Shown: positions 42,412 through 52,066, counted from the stretch's first letter. The stretch is 64,000 nucleotides of DNA from Massilistercora timonensis (GCF_900312975.1 NZ_LT990039.1:2232001-2296000), one strand, 5' to 3'. Program-made: numbers and translations. Notes: generated by a model not told the origin, from the sequence alone.

Positions 42412-43469
42412 AAGCGAGAATTGCAGGCCTGATCCTTTTGGTGGTGGTGATCCTGGCGGCGGGAGGATATTATCTCTATTCTTCCGGAAAACCACAGATC
42501 ACTACCCTGGACGGATATCTGGGGGGAGAGAAGATCGGCCTTTTCGAGGATGAGGAAGTAAAGGATGTGCTGCGGAAGAACTACGGGCTGGAGCTGGAGT
42601 ATGCCAAGGCCGGGTCCCTGGACATGGTGACGGCAGACCAGGAGGGGATGGATTATCTCTTTCCTTCCAGCCGGACGGCGCTGGATTACTATCGGGATGT
42701 CCACGGGGAGCCTGCGAAGCAGGATATTATCCTGAATACGCCTATTGTGATCTATACTCATCAAATGGTGCTGGATGCGCTGCTGGAACAAAAGGTGGCG
42801 ACCGAACGGGATGGTAGTTTCTATGTAGATATGCAGAAACTGACGGATCTTATGCTGGCAGATACCAGCTGGGCAGATATCGGCCTGCCGGAGCTCTATG
42901 GGAGTGTGTCGGTGGACACTACTGATCCGGTGAAATCCAACTCTGGAAATGTCTATGCCGGACTTCTGGCCAATGTGCTAAACAGCGGAGAGACTGTGGA
43001 TGAGACCAGCGTAGGAGCGGTGCTTCCCCAGCTGAAGGAGATTTTTTCCAGGCTGGGATATATGGAGACTTCTTCCGCGGATCTGTTTGATCAGTTCCTG
43101 AAGACCGGAGTAGGGGCAAAGCCCATGATCGCAGGTTATGAAAGTCAGCTTTTGGAGTTTTCTGTTCAGAATCCGGAGGAATATGAGACGCTGAAAGAGG
43201 ATATCGTCATGCTCTATCCAACGCCCACCATCTGGTCCACCCATGTGCTGATCGCCCTGGACGATCCGGGAGAGCAGCTGATCAGCGCCCTGCTGGATGA
43301 AAAAGTGCAGGCGCTTGCCTGGGAGAAACACGGGTTTCGGACCAGCCTTTATTCGGCGGCGTCAGATGTGGAGATCTTTCCGGTAGAAGAGACCTGCCAG
43401 GAGATCACCCAGGTAATGGAGATCCCGGATTACCAGACAATGAAACAAATTATTGATTATCTGTCATAA
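42408..43469 (+). CDS. Extracellular solute-binding-like protein
   Basis: 353 residues: N-terminal helix ('AGLILLVVVILAAGGYYLY', about 5-23, no lipobox Cys) and an outer domain like bacterial binding proteins ('IGLFEDEEVKDVLRKNYGLELEY', 'YLFPSSRTALDYY', 'VKSNSGNVYAGLLANVL', 'PTIWSTHVLIALDD'). It resembles the binding half of the first gene of this operon, so the operon has two such outer domains, one with VWA and one without. Ligand unknown. Start overlaps the XpaC stop (ATGA). Confidence 0.78.
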   Translation: MKARIAGLILLVVVILAAGGYYLYSSGKPQITTLDGYLGGEKIGLFEDEEVKDVLRKNYGLELEYAKAGSLDMVTADQEGMDYLFPSSRTALDYYRDVHGEPAKQDIILNTPIVIYTHQMVLDALLEQKVATERDGSFYVDMQKLTDLMLADTSWADIGLPELYGSVSVDTTDPVKSNSGNVYAGLLANVLNSGETVDETSVGAVLPQLKEIFSRLGYMETSSADLFDQFLKTGVGAKPMIAGYESQLLEFSVQNPEEYETLKEDIVMLYPTPTIWSTHVLIALDDPGEQLISALLDEKVQALAWEKHGFRTSLYSAASDVEIFPVEETCQEITQVMEIPDYQTMKQIIDYLS

Positions 43470-43492
43470 GAGCGGAGAAAGGATGGGAAGAG

Positions 43493-44620
43493 ATGAGCGA
43501 GATCACCATGGAAGCCCTGATGCGGGCAAAAGAAAAAAAGATGGAAGAAACGCTGCCGGCGCAAGAACCGGCGGAAGAGGCGCTGACACCGCAGGAGCGG
43601 CAGCGGGTGGATGAGATCAAGAAGGAGATTGATTTCCTGGATCCTCAGACCGACGTACAGTACGGTGTGGGAGCCCAGCGTAATATCGCTGATTTTTCCC
43701 AGCGGATCCTGGGGCAGGTGCGTACGAAAGACAGTGGGACGGCAGGAGAGCTTCTGCTGGAGCTTTCCGAAAAGGTGCGCAATTCCGATGTGGCAAAGAT
43801 TGGAAATAATGAGGGGATCCTGGATAAGATCCCGTTCTTAAAGAGCGCAAAAGACCGTATCCGCCGTTTTCAGGCCCAGTATGAGACGCTGGAGGTGCAG
43901 GTGGACCGGATCGAGGGAGAACTGGAGAAGGCCCGCATGGAGATGCTCAAAGATATCAATATGTTTGAGACCTTGTATCAGAAGAACCTGGAGTATTTCC
44001 GGGAACTGGAATGCTATATCACCGCAGGGGAGGAGAAGGTGGCTGAAGTGCGCCAGGAAACCCTTCCCGGTTTGCGCCAGGAGGCCGCTGAGTCAGGGGA
44101 TCCAATGGCGGCTCAGGTGCTGCGGGATTTTGAGGATACGGTGAACCGGTTTGAGAAAAAGCTGCACGATATGAAACTGAGCCGCACCATTGCCATCCAG
44201 ACGGCTCCTCAGATCAAGATGATCCAGAACAATGACAAGATGCTGGTGGACAAGATCCAGACAGCGGTGCTTAATACGATCCCGGTGTGGAAGAGTCAGG
44301 TTGTGATCGCTCTGGGACTGTACCGGCAGCAGAAGACCCTGCAGATGCAGCGGGAGATCACGGACACCACCAACCAGCTGCTGGAGAAGAACGCGGAGCT
44401 TCTGAAGACCAATACCCTTGAGACAGCGAAAGAATCTGAGCGGGGCATTGCGGACATAGCCACACTGAAGAAAGTCAATGACGACATGATCCGGACCATT
44501 GAAGAGACTCTGCGTATCCAGCGGGAGGGAAGCGTTAAGCGCCATGAGGCGGAAAAGGAACTGGCCAGACTGGAGGCAGATATGAAACGGGCGCTGGCAG
44601 GCCAGTTTGACCAGAGGTAA
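43493..44620 (+). CDS. TelA/toxic-anion-resistance family protein
   Basis: 375 residues, cytoplasmic and mostly helical. Seen: 'TDVQYGVGAQRNIADFSQRIL', 'ALGLYRQQKTLQMQREITDTTNQLL' and 'LKKVNDDMIRTIEETLRIQ', characteristic of TelA (PF05816-type). The family was named for tellurite resistance, but its real task, probably envelope stress or membrane support, is unclear. Last gene of the VWA/XpaC/TelA operon; AGAAAGGATGGGAAGAG precedes the ATG. Confidence 0.9.
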   Translation: MSEITMEALMRAKEKKMEETLPAQEPAEEALTPQERQRVDEIKKEIDFLDPQTDVQYGVGAQRNIADFSQRILGQVRTKDSGTAGELLLELSEKVRNSDVAKIGNNEGILDKIPFLKSAKDRIRRFQAQYETLEVQVDRIEGELEKARMEMLKDINMFETLYQKNLEYFRELECYITAGEEKVAEVRQETLPGLRQEAAESGDPMAAQVLRDFEDTVNRFEKKLHDMKLSRTIAIQTAPQIKMIQNNDKMLVDKIQTAVLNTIPVWKSQVVIALGLYRQQKTLQMQREITDTTNQLLEKNAELLKTNTLETAKESERGIADIATLKKVNDDMIRTIEETLRIQREGSVKRHEAEKELARLEADMKRALAGQFDQR

Positions 44621-44670
44621 AAAGCAGATAACTGTACCCTTAAAAGCCCGGGAAAATGCGTCCGCAGGGG

Positions 44671-44699
44671 TTGCAAACCGGGCCTGTTGACTGTATAAT
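44671..44699 (+). promoter_or_regulatory. glyS promoter
   Basis: TTGCAA (44671-44676), 17-base spacer, perfect TATAAT (44694-44699), 38 bases before the ATG. The leader is too short for a T-box. Confidence 0.82.
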
Positions 44700-44737
44700 A
44701 ATTAACAATTATGAGAAAGAAAAGTGAGGATATGGGT

Positions 44738-46129
44738 ATGGTAGAAAAGACAATGGAAAAGATCGTGGCTTTGGCCAAATCAAGAGGGTTTGTATATCCC
44801 GGTTCCGAGATCTACGGCGGGCTTGCCAATACATGGGATTACGGAAATCTTGGCGTGGAGCTGAAGAATAATGTGAAGAAGGCCTGGTGGCAGAAGTTCG
44901 TCCAGGAGTCTCCCTACAATGTGGGCGTGGACTGCGCGATCCTGATGAATCCCCAGACCTGGGTGGCCAGCGGACATCTGGGAGGGTTCAGCGATCCCCT
45001 GATGGACTGTAAGGAATGCCACGAGCGTTTTCGGGCGGACAAGATGATCGAGGATTATGCCAAGGAGAACGGGCTTGAGCTGCCGGACAGCATCGACGGC
45101 TGGAGCCATGAGAAGATGGAGGCGTACATCGAGGAGCATCAGATCCCCTGCCCCACCTGTGGAAAGCATAACTTTACAGAGATCCGGGAGTTCAACCTGA
45201 TGTTCAAGACCTTCCAGGGCGTGACCGAGGACGCCAAGAGCGTAGTATATCTCCGTCCGGAGACCGCCCAGGGAATCTTTGTAAACTTTAAGAATGTACA
45301 GCGTACCTCCCGGAAGAAGATCCCCTTCGGGATCTGCCAGATCGGCAAATCCTTCCGGAACGAGATCACGCCGGGCAACTTTACCTTCCGTACCAGAGAG
45401 TTCGAGCAGATGGAGCTGGAATTCTTCTGTGAGCCGGATACGGACCTGGAGTGGCACGCATACTGGAAGCAGTTCTGTCTGGACTGGCTGAAGTCTCTGG
45501 GTCTGAAGGACGAGGAAGTGCGCTATCGTGACCATGAGCCGGAAGAGCTGAGCCATTACAGCAAGGCCACCACGGACGTGGAGTTCCTCTTCCCCTTTGG
45601 CTGGGGCGAACTGTGGGGGATCGCGGACCGGACAGACTTCGACCTGACCCAGCACCAGACGGTGTCCAAGCAGGATCTGTCCTACTTTGACGATGAGAAG
45701 AAGATCAAATACATCCCCTACGTGATCGAGCCGTCGCTGGGCGCGGACCGTATGGTACTGGCTTTCCTGTGCAGCGCCTATGACGAGGAAGAGCTGGAAG
45801 GCGGAGACATGCGTACCGTCCTTCATTTCCATCCGGCGCTGGCTCCGGTGAAGATCGGCGTGCTGCCGCTGTCCAAGAAGCTGAGCGAGGGCGCGGAGAA
45901 GATCTATACCCAGCTGTGCAAGAAATACAACTGTGAGTTTGATGAAAGAGGAAATATCGGCAAGCGCTACCGCCGCCAGGATGAGATCGGAACACCGTTC
46001 TGCGTGACTTACGATTTCGACTCTGAGGAAGACGGCGCAGTGACGGTCCGCGACCGCGACACCATGGAGCAGGAGCGGGTGAAGATCGAAGATCTGGAGA
46101 GCTACTTCGAGAAGAAGTTTGCGTGGTAA
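44738..46129 (+). CDS. glyS: Glycyl-tRNA synthetase, alpha2 type
   Basis: 463 residues, class II synthetase of the single-chain (eukaryote/archaea-like) form used by many Firmicutes. Seen: '[20 protein letters not shown]' start block, motif 2 '[15 protein letters not shown]', '[14 protein letters not shown]', and motif 3 '[14 protein letters not shown]', then the C-terminal anticodon domain. Of three in-frame ATGs, 44738 has GTGAGGA at the best distance and gives the family start. The next gene begins 4 bases after its stop. Confidence 0.94.
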   Translation: MVEKTMEKIVALAKSRGFVYPGSEIYGGLANTWDYGNLGVELKNNVKKAWWQKFVQESPYNVGVDCAILMNPQTWVASGHLGGFSDPLMDCKECHERFRADKMIEDYAKENGLELPDSIDGWSHEKMEAYIEEHQIPCPTCGKHNFTEIREFNLMFKTFQGVTEDAKSVVYLRPETAQGIFVNFKNVQRTSRKKIPFGICQIGKSFRNEITPGNFTFRTREFEQMELEFFCEPDTDLEWHAYWKQFCLDWLKSLGLKDEEVRYRDHEPEELSHYSKATTDVEFLFPFGWGELWGIADRTDFDLTQHQTVSKQDLSYFDDEKKIKYIPYVIEPSLGADRMVLAFLCSAYDEEELEGGDMRTVLHFHPALAPVKIGVLPLSKKLSEGAEKIYTQLCKKYNCEFDERGNIGKRYRRQDEIGTPFCVTYDFDSEEDGAVTVRDRDTMEQERVKIEDLESYFEKKFAW

Positions 46130-46133
46130 TTCC

Positions 46134-47345
46134 ATGAAGCTGACGGTAAAAGATATCAAAGAATTATGGAATAACGGACAGGCGGAACTGGTGGCAGGAG
46201 CAGAAGGCCTTGATCGTCCGGTGGCGTTCTACGATATGATGGAACAGCCGGATATCAAGCCGTGGCTCAGAAAAGAGCTGCTTCTGATCACAACCGGATA
46301 CGCGATCCGCAACGATAAAGAAGCCGTCTTGACATTGATCCGGGATTTGAATGAAGCGGGGGCGTCTGCCCTCGCCATCAAAACCCGGTTTTTTGATCGG
46401 TTTCCCCAGGAAGCCCTGAAGCTGGCAGATAACCTTCATTTCCCCCTTTTCTTCCTGGATGACGGGGTGGGGTTTGTGGAAGCGGTGTATCCGGTGATGG
46501 TGGCCCTTGTAGAGGCGAAAAGCGGCATGGAGATGCATACCCGGTATCAGATCGGCCAGGTGGAGAAGAAGAAACTGGATCAGAAGTTCTATTTTGATCT
46601 GACCCGGGGGGATTTTGACCGGGAAGAAGAGGCGCAGATGCGGGCGGTATCTCTTTACTGGCCCCATCTTCCCATAAGAGTGATGGAGATCCTGCCTTCC
46701 TCCGGCAGTGAGGAAGTAACGGAGAAAAAGCGGGAAAAGGCAAGAAAGAAAACGGAAGAGTTTCTTATGAAACAAAATGTTATATATAACAGCATTTCTT
46801 TTCCTAAGAAGGACCTGATCCTTTTTCAGGAACCGGGAAGGCCCGGCGCTTTTGAGAAGGAGCTGGAGACCTTCCGGGAAAATCTTGTCAGAACTGTAAA
46901 ACAGGAATATCATATCCTGGTTTCCGGCAGAGCAGAAAGTTATCTGAAAGTGGCGGAGGCAGACAGGCAGCTGGGAGAACTTCGCAGGCTTACAGGAATA
47001 CCTACGGTTGAAGAGAAGACTTTGTGGTGGGAGCAGATGGGATATGAGGAACTGCTGCTTCAGATCTCCAGACTGCCGGAGGTTCAAAGGTATATAGAGG
47101 AACGTTTCCGCAATCTTGTGGAGTATGACCAAAAGCATGGAGCAAGGTTGCTCTGGACCTTGGAAGAACTGATGCAGAACAACGGCTCCAGGAAGGAGAC
47201 GGCGGAAAAACTGTTTCTTCACAGGAATACCATGGCATACCGGGTAAAGAAGATTGAGGAGATCCTGGAGTGCAGTCTGGGAGATTCTCAAACGGTACAG
47301 GAGCTTGCCTTTCTGTGCAAGATGAGGGAATACCAGAATATTTAA
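46134..47345 (+). CDS. PucR-family transcriptional regulator
   Basis: 403 residues. Seen: N-terminal PucR sensor domain ('LTVKDIKELWNNGQAELVAGAEGLDR' region, 'ELLLITTGYA') and C-terminal helix-turn-helix of the PucR/CdaR type ('NGSRKETAEKLFLHRNTMAYRVKKI'). PucR regulators respond to purine-breakdown ureides or related ring compounds. No strong ribosome site of its own; it follows glyS by 4 bases and may be read through from it. It lies just before the OPT cluster and is its likely activator. TTGTGC...GCACAA at 47351 is a candidate site. Confidence 0.88.
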   Translation: MKLTVKDIKELWNNGQAELVAGAEGLDRPVAFYDMMEQPDIKPWLRKELLLITTGYAIRNDKEAVLTLIRDLNEAGASALAIKTRFFDRFPQEALKLADNLHFPLFFLDDGVGFVEAVYPVMVALVEAKSGMEMHTRYQIGQVEKKKLDQKFYFDLTRGDFDREEEAQMRAVSLYWPHLPIRVMEILPSSGSEEVTEKKREKARKKTEEFLMKQNVIYNSISFPKKDLILFQEPGRPGAFEKELETFRENLVRTVKQEYHILVSGRAESYLKVAEADRQLGELRRLTGIPTVEEKTLWWEQMGYEELLLQISRLPEVQRYIEERFRNLVEYDQKHGARLLWTLEELMQNNGSRKETAEKLFLHRNTMAYRVKKIEEILECSLGDSQTVQELAFLCKMREYQNI

Positions 47346-47350
47346 CAAAA

Positions 47351-47367
47351 TTGTGCATGAGGCACAA
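47351..47367. promoter_or_regulatory. TTGTGC-N5-GCACAA inverted repeat
   Basis: A perfect 6-base inverted repeat about 55 bases before the -10 of the OPT operon and 6 after the PucR stop. TTGTGCAA half-sites also occur twice before tdh (57630, 57653). Possible regulator site. Confidence 0.4.
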
Positions 47368-47419
47368 AACCCTGATTGAAAGATTGGGGGGCGGGAATAA
47401 AGAGTTTATTCCGACAAAG

Positions 47420-47428
47420 TGCTAAAAT
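47420..47428 (+). promoter_or_regulatory. Extended -10 for the OPT operon
   Basis: TGCTAAAAT, an extended -10, 12 bases before the leader hairpin. No good -35 seen, consistent with a need for an activator. Confidence 0.5.
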
Positions 47429-47439
47429 AAAGGAGTGTT

Positions 47440-47475
47440 AAGCCAATGTGGGTGATCATCACATTGGCTTTCTTT
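47440..47475 (+). terminator. Leader terminator/attenuator before OPT
   Basis: Stem AAGCCAATGTG/CACATTGGCTT (47440-47450/47460-47470), nine-base loop, then TTTCTTTAT. It lies between the promoter and the OPT gene, so it should lower or control entry into the operon. Confidence 0.7.
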
Positions 47476-47538
47476 ATACCTGAAGACCGGATGTTTTGAA
47501 AACGAAAAGAGGTCGATGAGAGAAAAGGAGGAGAAACT

Positions 47539-49221
47539 ATGGACGAACAAAGAAAAAAATCGTATGAACAGCTGCATATTACCGCGGCTGAGCATCCAAA
47601 GGCGTTCGCGCCCCACGTAGTCATCCTGAATGTTGTGATGAGTGTGCTTGGCGCGATCATTGGTCTGGAGCTGATCGTACGTACAGGCGTTGCGCCCAAT
47701 ACGTCGATCGTTGGAGCCTTGTTTGCGATCATTCTTTCCAGGATCCCGTTGAAATTCTTACAGAAGTACCGGAGTATCCACAGCCAGAACATGATCCAGA
47801 CAGCTATCTCCGGAGCAACATTTTCTGCGGCGAACAGCCTGCTGCTCCCAATTGGTATCCCTGTGATCATGGGAAGATGGGACCTGATGATGCCGCTGCT
47901 GATCGGTGTGTTTATCGCCACCATCATTGATGCGACGATCCTTTATAAAACTTTTGATTCCGAGATGTTCCCGGCAGAGGGCGCATGGCCGCCTGGAGTG
48001 GCTTCCGCCCAGTCTATTCTTGCCGTGGTAGAGAAAGGCCGGAAAGCCATGCTCCTTCTTGGCGGTATGGTGATCGGTGTAGGCGGCAAGATCATCGGGA
48101 TCCCGACAGACCTTCTGGGTGTGTCCTGGTTTGGTGATTTTGTGGCAATGGCAGCCCTTGGTGTGGGGAGTATCGTGATCGGTGTGATCAATACCAATGG
48201 ATTTATCATCGACATTTTTGGGAAGAGCTTCCCTGTTATTACAAATATCTTTGGTGAGGGAGCGAATCTTACCGCGGATCCTATGTTCCAGTATATGCCT
48301 CACGGCATCATGATCGGAGCCGGTATGATCGCACTGCTTCAGGTCTGCAAGATGCTGTTCTCCAAGAAGGGAGACGACGCCAGCGCGGCAGGTAAATTCA
48401 GCCGGAGCATGGGCAATATGAAGAGCGCCCTGGGATGGGGCTATGTGGCTTACTTTGTAGTAGCCATCGCTCTTGCGGTGATCACCGGGATCTGGTCCGA
48501 GATGTCCCCGGTCAAACTGGTCATCTGGATCATCTACGCTGCCTTCGCAGCTATCGCTTCTGAGCTGATCGTGGGAATTTCCGCTATGTATTCCGGATGG
48601 TTCCCGGGATTCGCCACAGCGCTGATCTTCCTTCTGGTGGGAATGCTGATTGGATTCCCCAGCATACCTTTGGCGATCCTGGTTGCCTATACGGCGGCTA
48701 CAGGCCCGGCATTTTCCGATATGGCCTATGACCTGAAGTGCGGATATATTCTGAGAGGGTGCGGACAGGATCCGGACCTGGAGAAAGTGGGAAGAAAACA
48801 GCAGTATATTTCTGAAATTGTAGGATTTACCGTTGCCTTTGTTATGGTAGCCCTTCTTGCGAAGACTTACTTCTCGCAGGGACTTTTTGCACCAGTAGAT
48901 GCCACCTTTGCAGCGACCATCGAGGCCGGCGCAAGCGGAGCGGTTGCCAAGTGGCTTCTGATCTGGGCGATCCCGGGTGCGATCATCCAGTTCCTGGGAG
49001 GGGCCCGTCAGGTGGGAATCCTGTTCGCCACCGGTCTTCTGGTTGGAAGTACCATCAATGGTCTTACCATTATCGTGGCTCTGATTATCCGCGCGGTCCT
49101 GGTAAGAAGGAACAAAGAGAACGAGGATACCCTCAATATCCTGGGTGCAGGCGCGCTGGCAGGTGCTGCTCTGTACAGCTTCTTCACGGCAACGCTGGCT
49201 CTTGGAAGCAAGAAAAAATAG
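47539..49221 (+). CDS. OPT-family oligopeptide transporter
   Basis: 560 residues with about fourteen hydrophobic segments. Seen: 'ITAAEHPKAFAPHVVILNVVMS' region, 'NMIQTAISGATFSAANSLLLPI', 'FPAEGAWPPGVASAQSI' and a glycine-rich mid-region. These fit the prokaryotic OPT/YSL transporters that move small peptides or metal-chelate-like compounds using the proton gradient. First structural gene of the DUF917/DUF1177/AroM cassette, so it probably imports the substrate. AAAGGAGGAG precedes the ATG. Confidence 0.9.
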   Translation: MDEQRKKSYEQLHITAAEHPKAFAPHVVILNVVMSVLGAIIGLELIVRTGVAPNTSIVGALFAIILSRIPLKFLQKYRSIHSQNMIQTAISGATFSAANSLLLPIGIPVIMGRWDLMMPLLIGVFIATIIDATILYKTFDSEMFPAEGAWPPGVASAQSILAVVEKGRKAMLLLGGMVIGVGGKIIGIPTDLLGVSWFGDFVAMAALGVGSIVIGVINTNGFIIDIFGKSFPVITNIFGEGANLTADPMFQYMPHGIMIGAGMIALLQVCKMLFSKKGDDASAAGKFSRSMGNMKSALGWGYVAYFVVAIALAVITGIWSEMSPVKLVIWIIYAAFAAIASELIVGISAMYSGWFPGFATALIFLLVGMLIGFPSIPLAILVAYTAATGPAFSDMAYDLKCGYILRGCGQDPDLEKVGRKQQYISEIVGFTVAFVMVALLAKTYFSQGLFAPVDATFAATIEAGASGAVAKWLLIWAIPGAIIQFLGGARQVGILFATGLLVGSTINGLTIIVALIIRAVLVRRNKENEDTLNILGAGALAGAALYSFFTATLALGSKKK

Positions 49222-49238
49222 CGAGTGGATCTTGAATT

Positions 49239-49276
49239 CAAATGTCGGCGTAAAGAGTACTTTATGCCGGCATTTG
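49239..49276 (+). other. Intercistronic hairpin
   Basis: A 17-base stem CAAATGTCGGCGTAAAG/CTTTATGCCGGCATTTG with a four-base loop (two G-T pairs), no T run after it. It may mark RNA processing between the membrane gene and the enzyme genes. Confidence 0.6.
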
Positions 49277-49318
49277 TAATAAAATGTATCATAACATGAC
49301 AGAAAGAAGGGGATTTTG

Positions 49319-50398
49319 ATGGAGAAACAAGAGGGAATGAAACTGACGGCCCAGATGCTGGATGACATTCTTGCAGGCGGGACCATCCTCGGAGGAGGAG
49401 GAGGCGGAGATCCTGTCAAAGGGAGAAAGTACGCGAAGATCGCGGTGGAATACACGGATCTGCGGCTGGTCCCCATTGAGGCGGTGGACGAGGACGCAGT
49501 GCTTCTGACGGCGTCTCTGGTGGGCGCTCCCAACGCGAAGGATCAGTTTATGACGGCGAAAGATCTTGCCTATACCGTGGAGATGATCCGCAAGAATACG
49601 GATCTGAAGCTGGGGGGGATCATCACCAATGAGCAGGGTGGAGAGGCTTCTGTGAACGGCTGGCTCCAGGCTGCCATCTCCGGGCTTCCGCTGGTGGACG
49701 CGCCCTGCAACGGCCGGGCTCACCCCACAGGCGTGATGGGAAGTATGAACCTGCACAAACAGAAGGACTATAAGACGGTCCAGGCATGCGTGGGAGGAAA
49801 TCCGGAGACCGGCAATCACGTAGAGTGTTTCTTTGAGGGAAGTATCGAACATACCTCTAAGCTGGTCCGCCTTGCTTCCATCGAGGCAGGAGGTCTGGTG
49901 GCGGTGGCCAGGAATCCGGTGACCGCGGCTTATGCCAAAGAGAACTGCGCCGTGGGCGGAGTAAGCTTTGCCATTGAGACAGGAAAGGCTTTCCGCAAAG
50001 GGCTGGAGACTTCCGTGGAGGAAGCGGTGAACAGCGTGTGCGAATTCCTGGGCGGCAGGGTACTGGCCAGAGGAAAGGTGGAGAATTTCTCCATAGAGAC
50101 TACAGGTGGTTTTGATGTAGGATATGCGGAAGTGGACGGATGTGAGCTGACCTTCTGGAATGAGTATGCTACCGCGGAGAAGGACGGAGAACGGCTTGCC
50201 ACTTTCCCGGATCTCATTATGACCATCAACGCTCAGACCGGGGAACCGGTGACCACAGCCATGATGGAGGAAGGGCTTGACGTTTATGTGATCGGAACAG
50301 ACAAGAAGAATCTGAAGTTATCAGCTACCATGTTTGACCCGGAGCTTCTCCAGGAGACGGAGAAAGTGGTGGGCAAAGAAATGGTGAAATACTTATAA
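49319..50398 (+). CDS. DUF917 family protein (thiohydantoin-desulfurase-like)
   Basis: 359 residues, soluble. Seen: family start 'MLDDILAGGTILGGGGGGDPVKG' region with the run of glycines, 'EQGGEASVNGWLQAA', 'DAPCNGRAHPTGVMG', and C-terminal 'ITTEQ'-free end 'ETEKVVGKEMVKYL'. A member of this family has been described as S-methyl-thiohydantoin desulfurase in ergothioneine breakdown; most members are unknown. Here the link to a hydantoin-type racemase and PucR regulator makes a five-membered ring substrate possible. ATG 49319 has AAGGGGA upstream. Confidence 0.85.
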   Translation: MEKQEGMKLTAQMLDDILAGGTILGGGGGGDPVKGRKYAKIAVEYTDLRLVPIEAVDEDAVLLTASLVGAPNAKDQFMTAKDLAYTVEMIRKNTDLKLGGIITNEQGGEASVNGWLQAAISGLPLVDAPCNGRAHPTGVMGSMNLHKQKDYKTVQACVGGNPETGNHVECFFEGSIEHTSKLVRLASIEAGGLVAVARNPVTAAYAKENCAVGGVSFAIETGKAFRKGLETSVEEAVNSVCEFLGGRVLARGKVENFSIETTGGFDVGYAEVDGCELTFWNEYATAEKDGERLATFPDLIMTINAQTGEPVTTAMMEEGLDVYVIGTDKKNLKLSATMFDPELLQETEKVVGKEMVKYL

Positions 50399-50419
50399 GA
50401 ACAGGGAGGACAAAGAATT

Positions 50420-51358
50420 ATGTTGATGAAACAGATTATCGATGCATTTGATGTGCTGGACGATGCAAATGTAACAGGGAAAAAGGTGGAGGAGTATCTG
50501 CGGACCATCAAGGCGGACGCGGACATCCAGGTTTATGAGCTGAAAGGACCAAAGGGATCTACGGATATGCTGAAAGTGCGGATCCCGGGAACAAAAGGAA
50601 AGACAAATGGCGGAACCGCTCCTACCATCGGCCTTCTGGGACGTCTGGGCGGCCTTGGCGCACGCCCGGAGCGGATCGGTTTTGTGTCTGACGGAGACGG
50701 GGCCCTGGCAGCGGTAGCTCTGGCAGCAAAGCTTCTGGATATGCAGAACAAAGGTGACTTTCTTGAGGGGGACGTACTGGTTTCCACCCACATCTGCCCG
50801 GATGCACCTACCCAGCCTCATGACCCGGTACCGTTTATGGGATCTCCGGTGGAAATGTCACAGGTAAATCATGAGGAAGTGTCCGACGATCTGGACGCCA
50901 TCCTGTCTGTGGACACCACAAAGGGAAATCGCGTGATCAACACCAGGGGATTTGCCATCTCTCCCACGGTAAAAGAGGGATATATCCTGCGGACGTCAGA
51001 AGATCTTCTGGAGCTTATGCAGATCACTACAGGCAAGCTTCCTTATGTATTCCCGCTGGCAACCCAGGACATCACTCCTTACGGAAATGACGTCCATCAC
51101 CTGAACAGTGTACTTCAGCCCTGTACAGCCACAAACGCCCCGGTGGTAGGGATCGCGATCACCACAGAAGTGATGGTGCCGGGCTGCGCCACAGGAGCTA
51201 CCCATGCGGCGGATGTAGAAGAGGCGGCCCGCTTTATGCTGGAGGTGGCCAAAGCCTTTGGACGGGGACAGTGCAAGTTCTACGATGAGGACGAGTATGC
51301 CCGTCTTGTGAAACTGTATGGAAGTATGAAACATTTACAGACTTTGGGTGAAGAATAA
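50420..51358 (+). CDS. DUF1177 family protein
   Basis: 312 residues, soluble, unknown function. Seen: 'IIDAFDVLDDANVTGKKVEEYL' start, 'GTAPTIGLLGRLGGLGARPERIGFVSDGDGA', 'STHICPDAPTQPHDPVPFMGSPV' and 'AITTEVMVPGCATGATHAADVE' regions. The His/Asp/Glu-rich motifs 'VSDGDGA' and 'HICPDAP' look like a metallo-hydrolase site of the M20/M42 kind, but this is an impression from sequence only. It always seems to sit with DUF917, AroM and OPT genes in this cassette. AGGGAGGACAAAG precedes the start. Confidence 0.85.
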   Translation: MLMKQIIDAFDVLDDANVTGKKVEEYLRTIKADADIQVYELKGPKGSTDMLKVRIPGTKGKTNGGTAPTIGLLGRLGGLGARPERIGFVSDGDGALAAVALAAKLLDMQNKGDFLEGDVLVSTHICPDAPTQPHDPVPFMGSPVEMSQVNHEEVSDDLDAILSVDTTKGNRVINTRGFAISPTVKEGYILRTSEDLLELMQITTGKLPYVFPLATQDITPYGNDVHHLNSVLQPCTATNAPVVGIAITTEVMVPGCATGATHAADVEEAARFMLEVAKAFGRGQCKFYDEDEYARLVKLYGSMKHLQTLGEE

Positions 51359-51371
51359 GAGGTGGATAAAG

Positions 51372-52058
51372 ATGAAGATTGGAGCGATCACCATTGGCCA
51401 GGCGCCAAGAACTGACGTGACGGCGGATATCATGGATATTTTTGAAGGACAGGTGGAACTTAAGCAGGCCGGAGGGCTGGACGGGCTTACAAAAGAGGAG
51501 ATCGCGAAGTTTACGCCGGAAGAGGGAGACTATGTGCTGGTTTCCCGCCTGACGGACGGGAGTTCTGTGACCTTCGCGGAGCGTTATATCCTGCCCAGGC
51601 TGCAGCAGGCCATCGATGAGCTGGAGGCGGAAGGCTGCCGGCTGATCATGTTCTTCTGCACAGGGAAATTTCCGGAGACTTTAACATCCCGAAATATCCC
51701 TCTTATCTATCCCTGCGATATCCTGGACCGGATCGTGCCCCTGATGACCAAAAAGTCAAATATCATCTGTATGACGCCCTCTCCTCTCCAGCTTAGCCAG
51801 ACAGAGGGGAAATGGAGTCAGTATGTGGACAAGGTAACGTCTATTGCGGCGTCTCCCTATGGCCCCTGGGAGGATCTGGAGAAGGCGGCACAGCAGGTGA
51901 AGGATATGGATGCGGACCTGATCGTTCTGGACTGCATCGGATACACTCAGGAGATGAAGCGGATGTTTGAAGAAAAAACCGGGAAACTGGTAGTGCTTCC
52001 AAGGACACTTCTGGCCCGCGTGGTCTCCGAATTGACAGACTTGAAGAAAAGAGGATAA
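51372..52058 (+). CDS. AroM family protein
   Basis: 228 residues. Seen: 'IGAITIGQAPRTDVTADIM' and 'LVSRLTDGSSVTFAERYI', the AroM signature blocks, and 'LIVLDCIGYTQEMK' with a Cys near the C-terminus. The fold is predicted to resemble Asp/Glu racemases (two Cys-containing halves: 'IMFFCTGKF' and 'VLDCIGY'), so an isomerase or lyase role on an amino-acid-like compound is possible. AGAGGTGG before the ATG decides the start. Confidence 0.85.
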   Translation: MKIGAITIGQAPRTDVTADIMDIFEGQVELKQAGGLDGLTKEEIAKFTPEEGDYVLVSRLTDGSSVTFAERYILPRLQQAIDELEAEGCRLIMFFCTGKFPETLTSRNIPLIYPCDILDRIVPLMTKKSNIICMTPSPLQLSQTEGKWSQYVDKVTSIAASPYGPWEDLEKAAQQVKDMDADLIVLDCIGYTQEMKRMFEEKTGKLVVLPRTLLARVVSELTDLKKRG

Positions 52059-52066
52059 GGATCGTT

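Noticed and set aside
44621-44737. T-box riboswitch before glyS
   Set aside because: Looked for because glycyl-tRNA synthetase genes often carry one, but only about 40 bases separate the promoter from the start and no T-box sequence is present.
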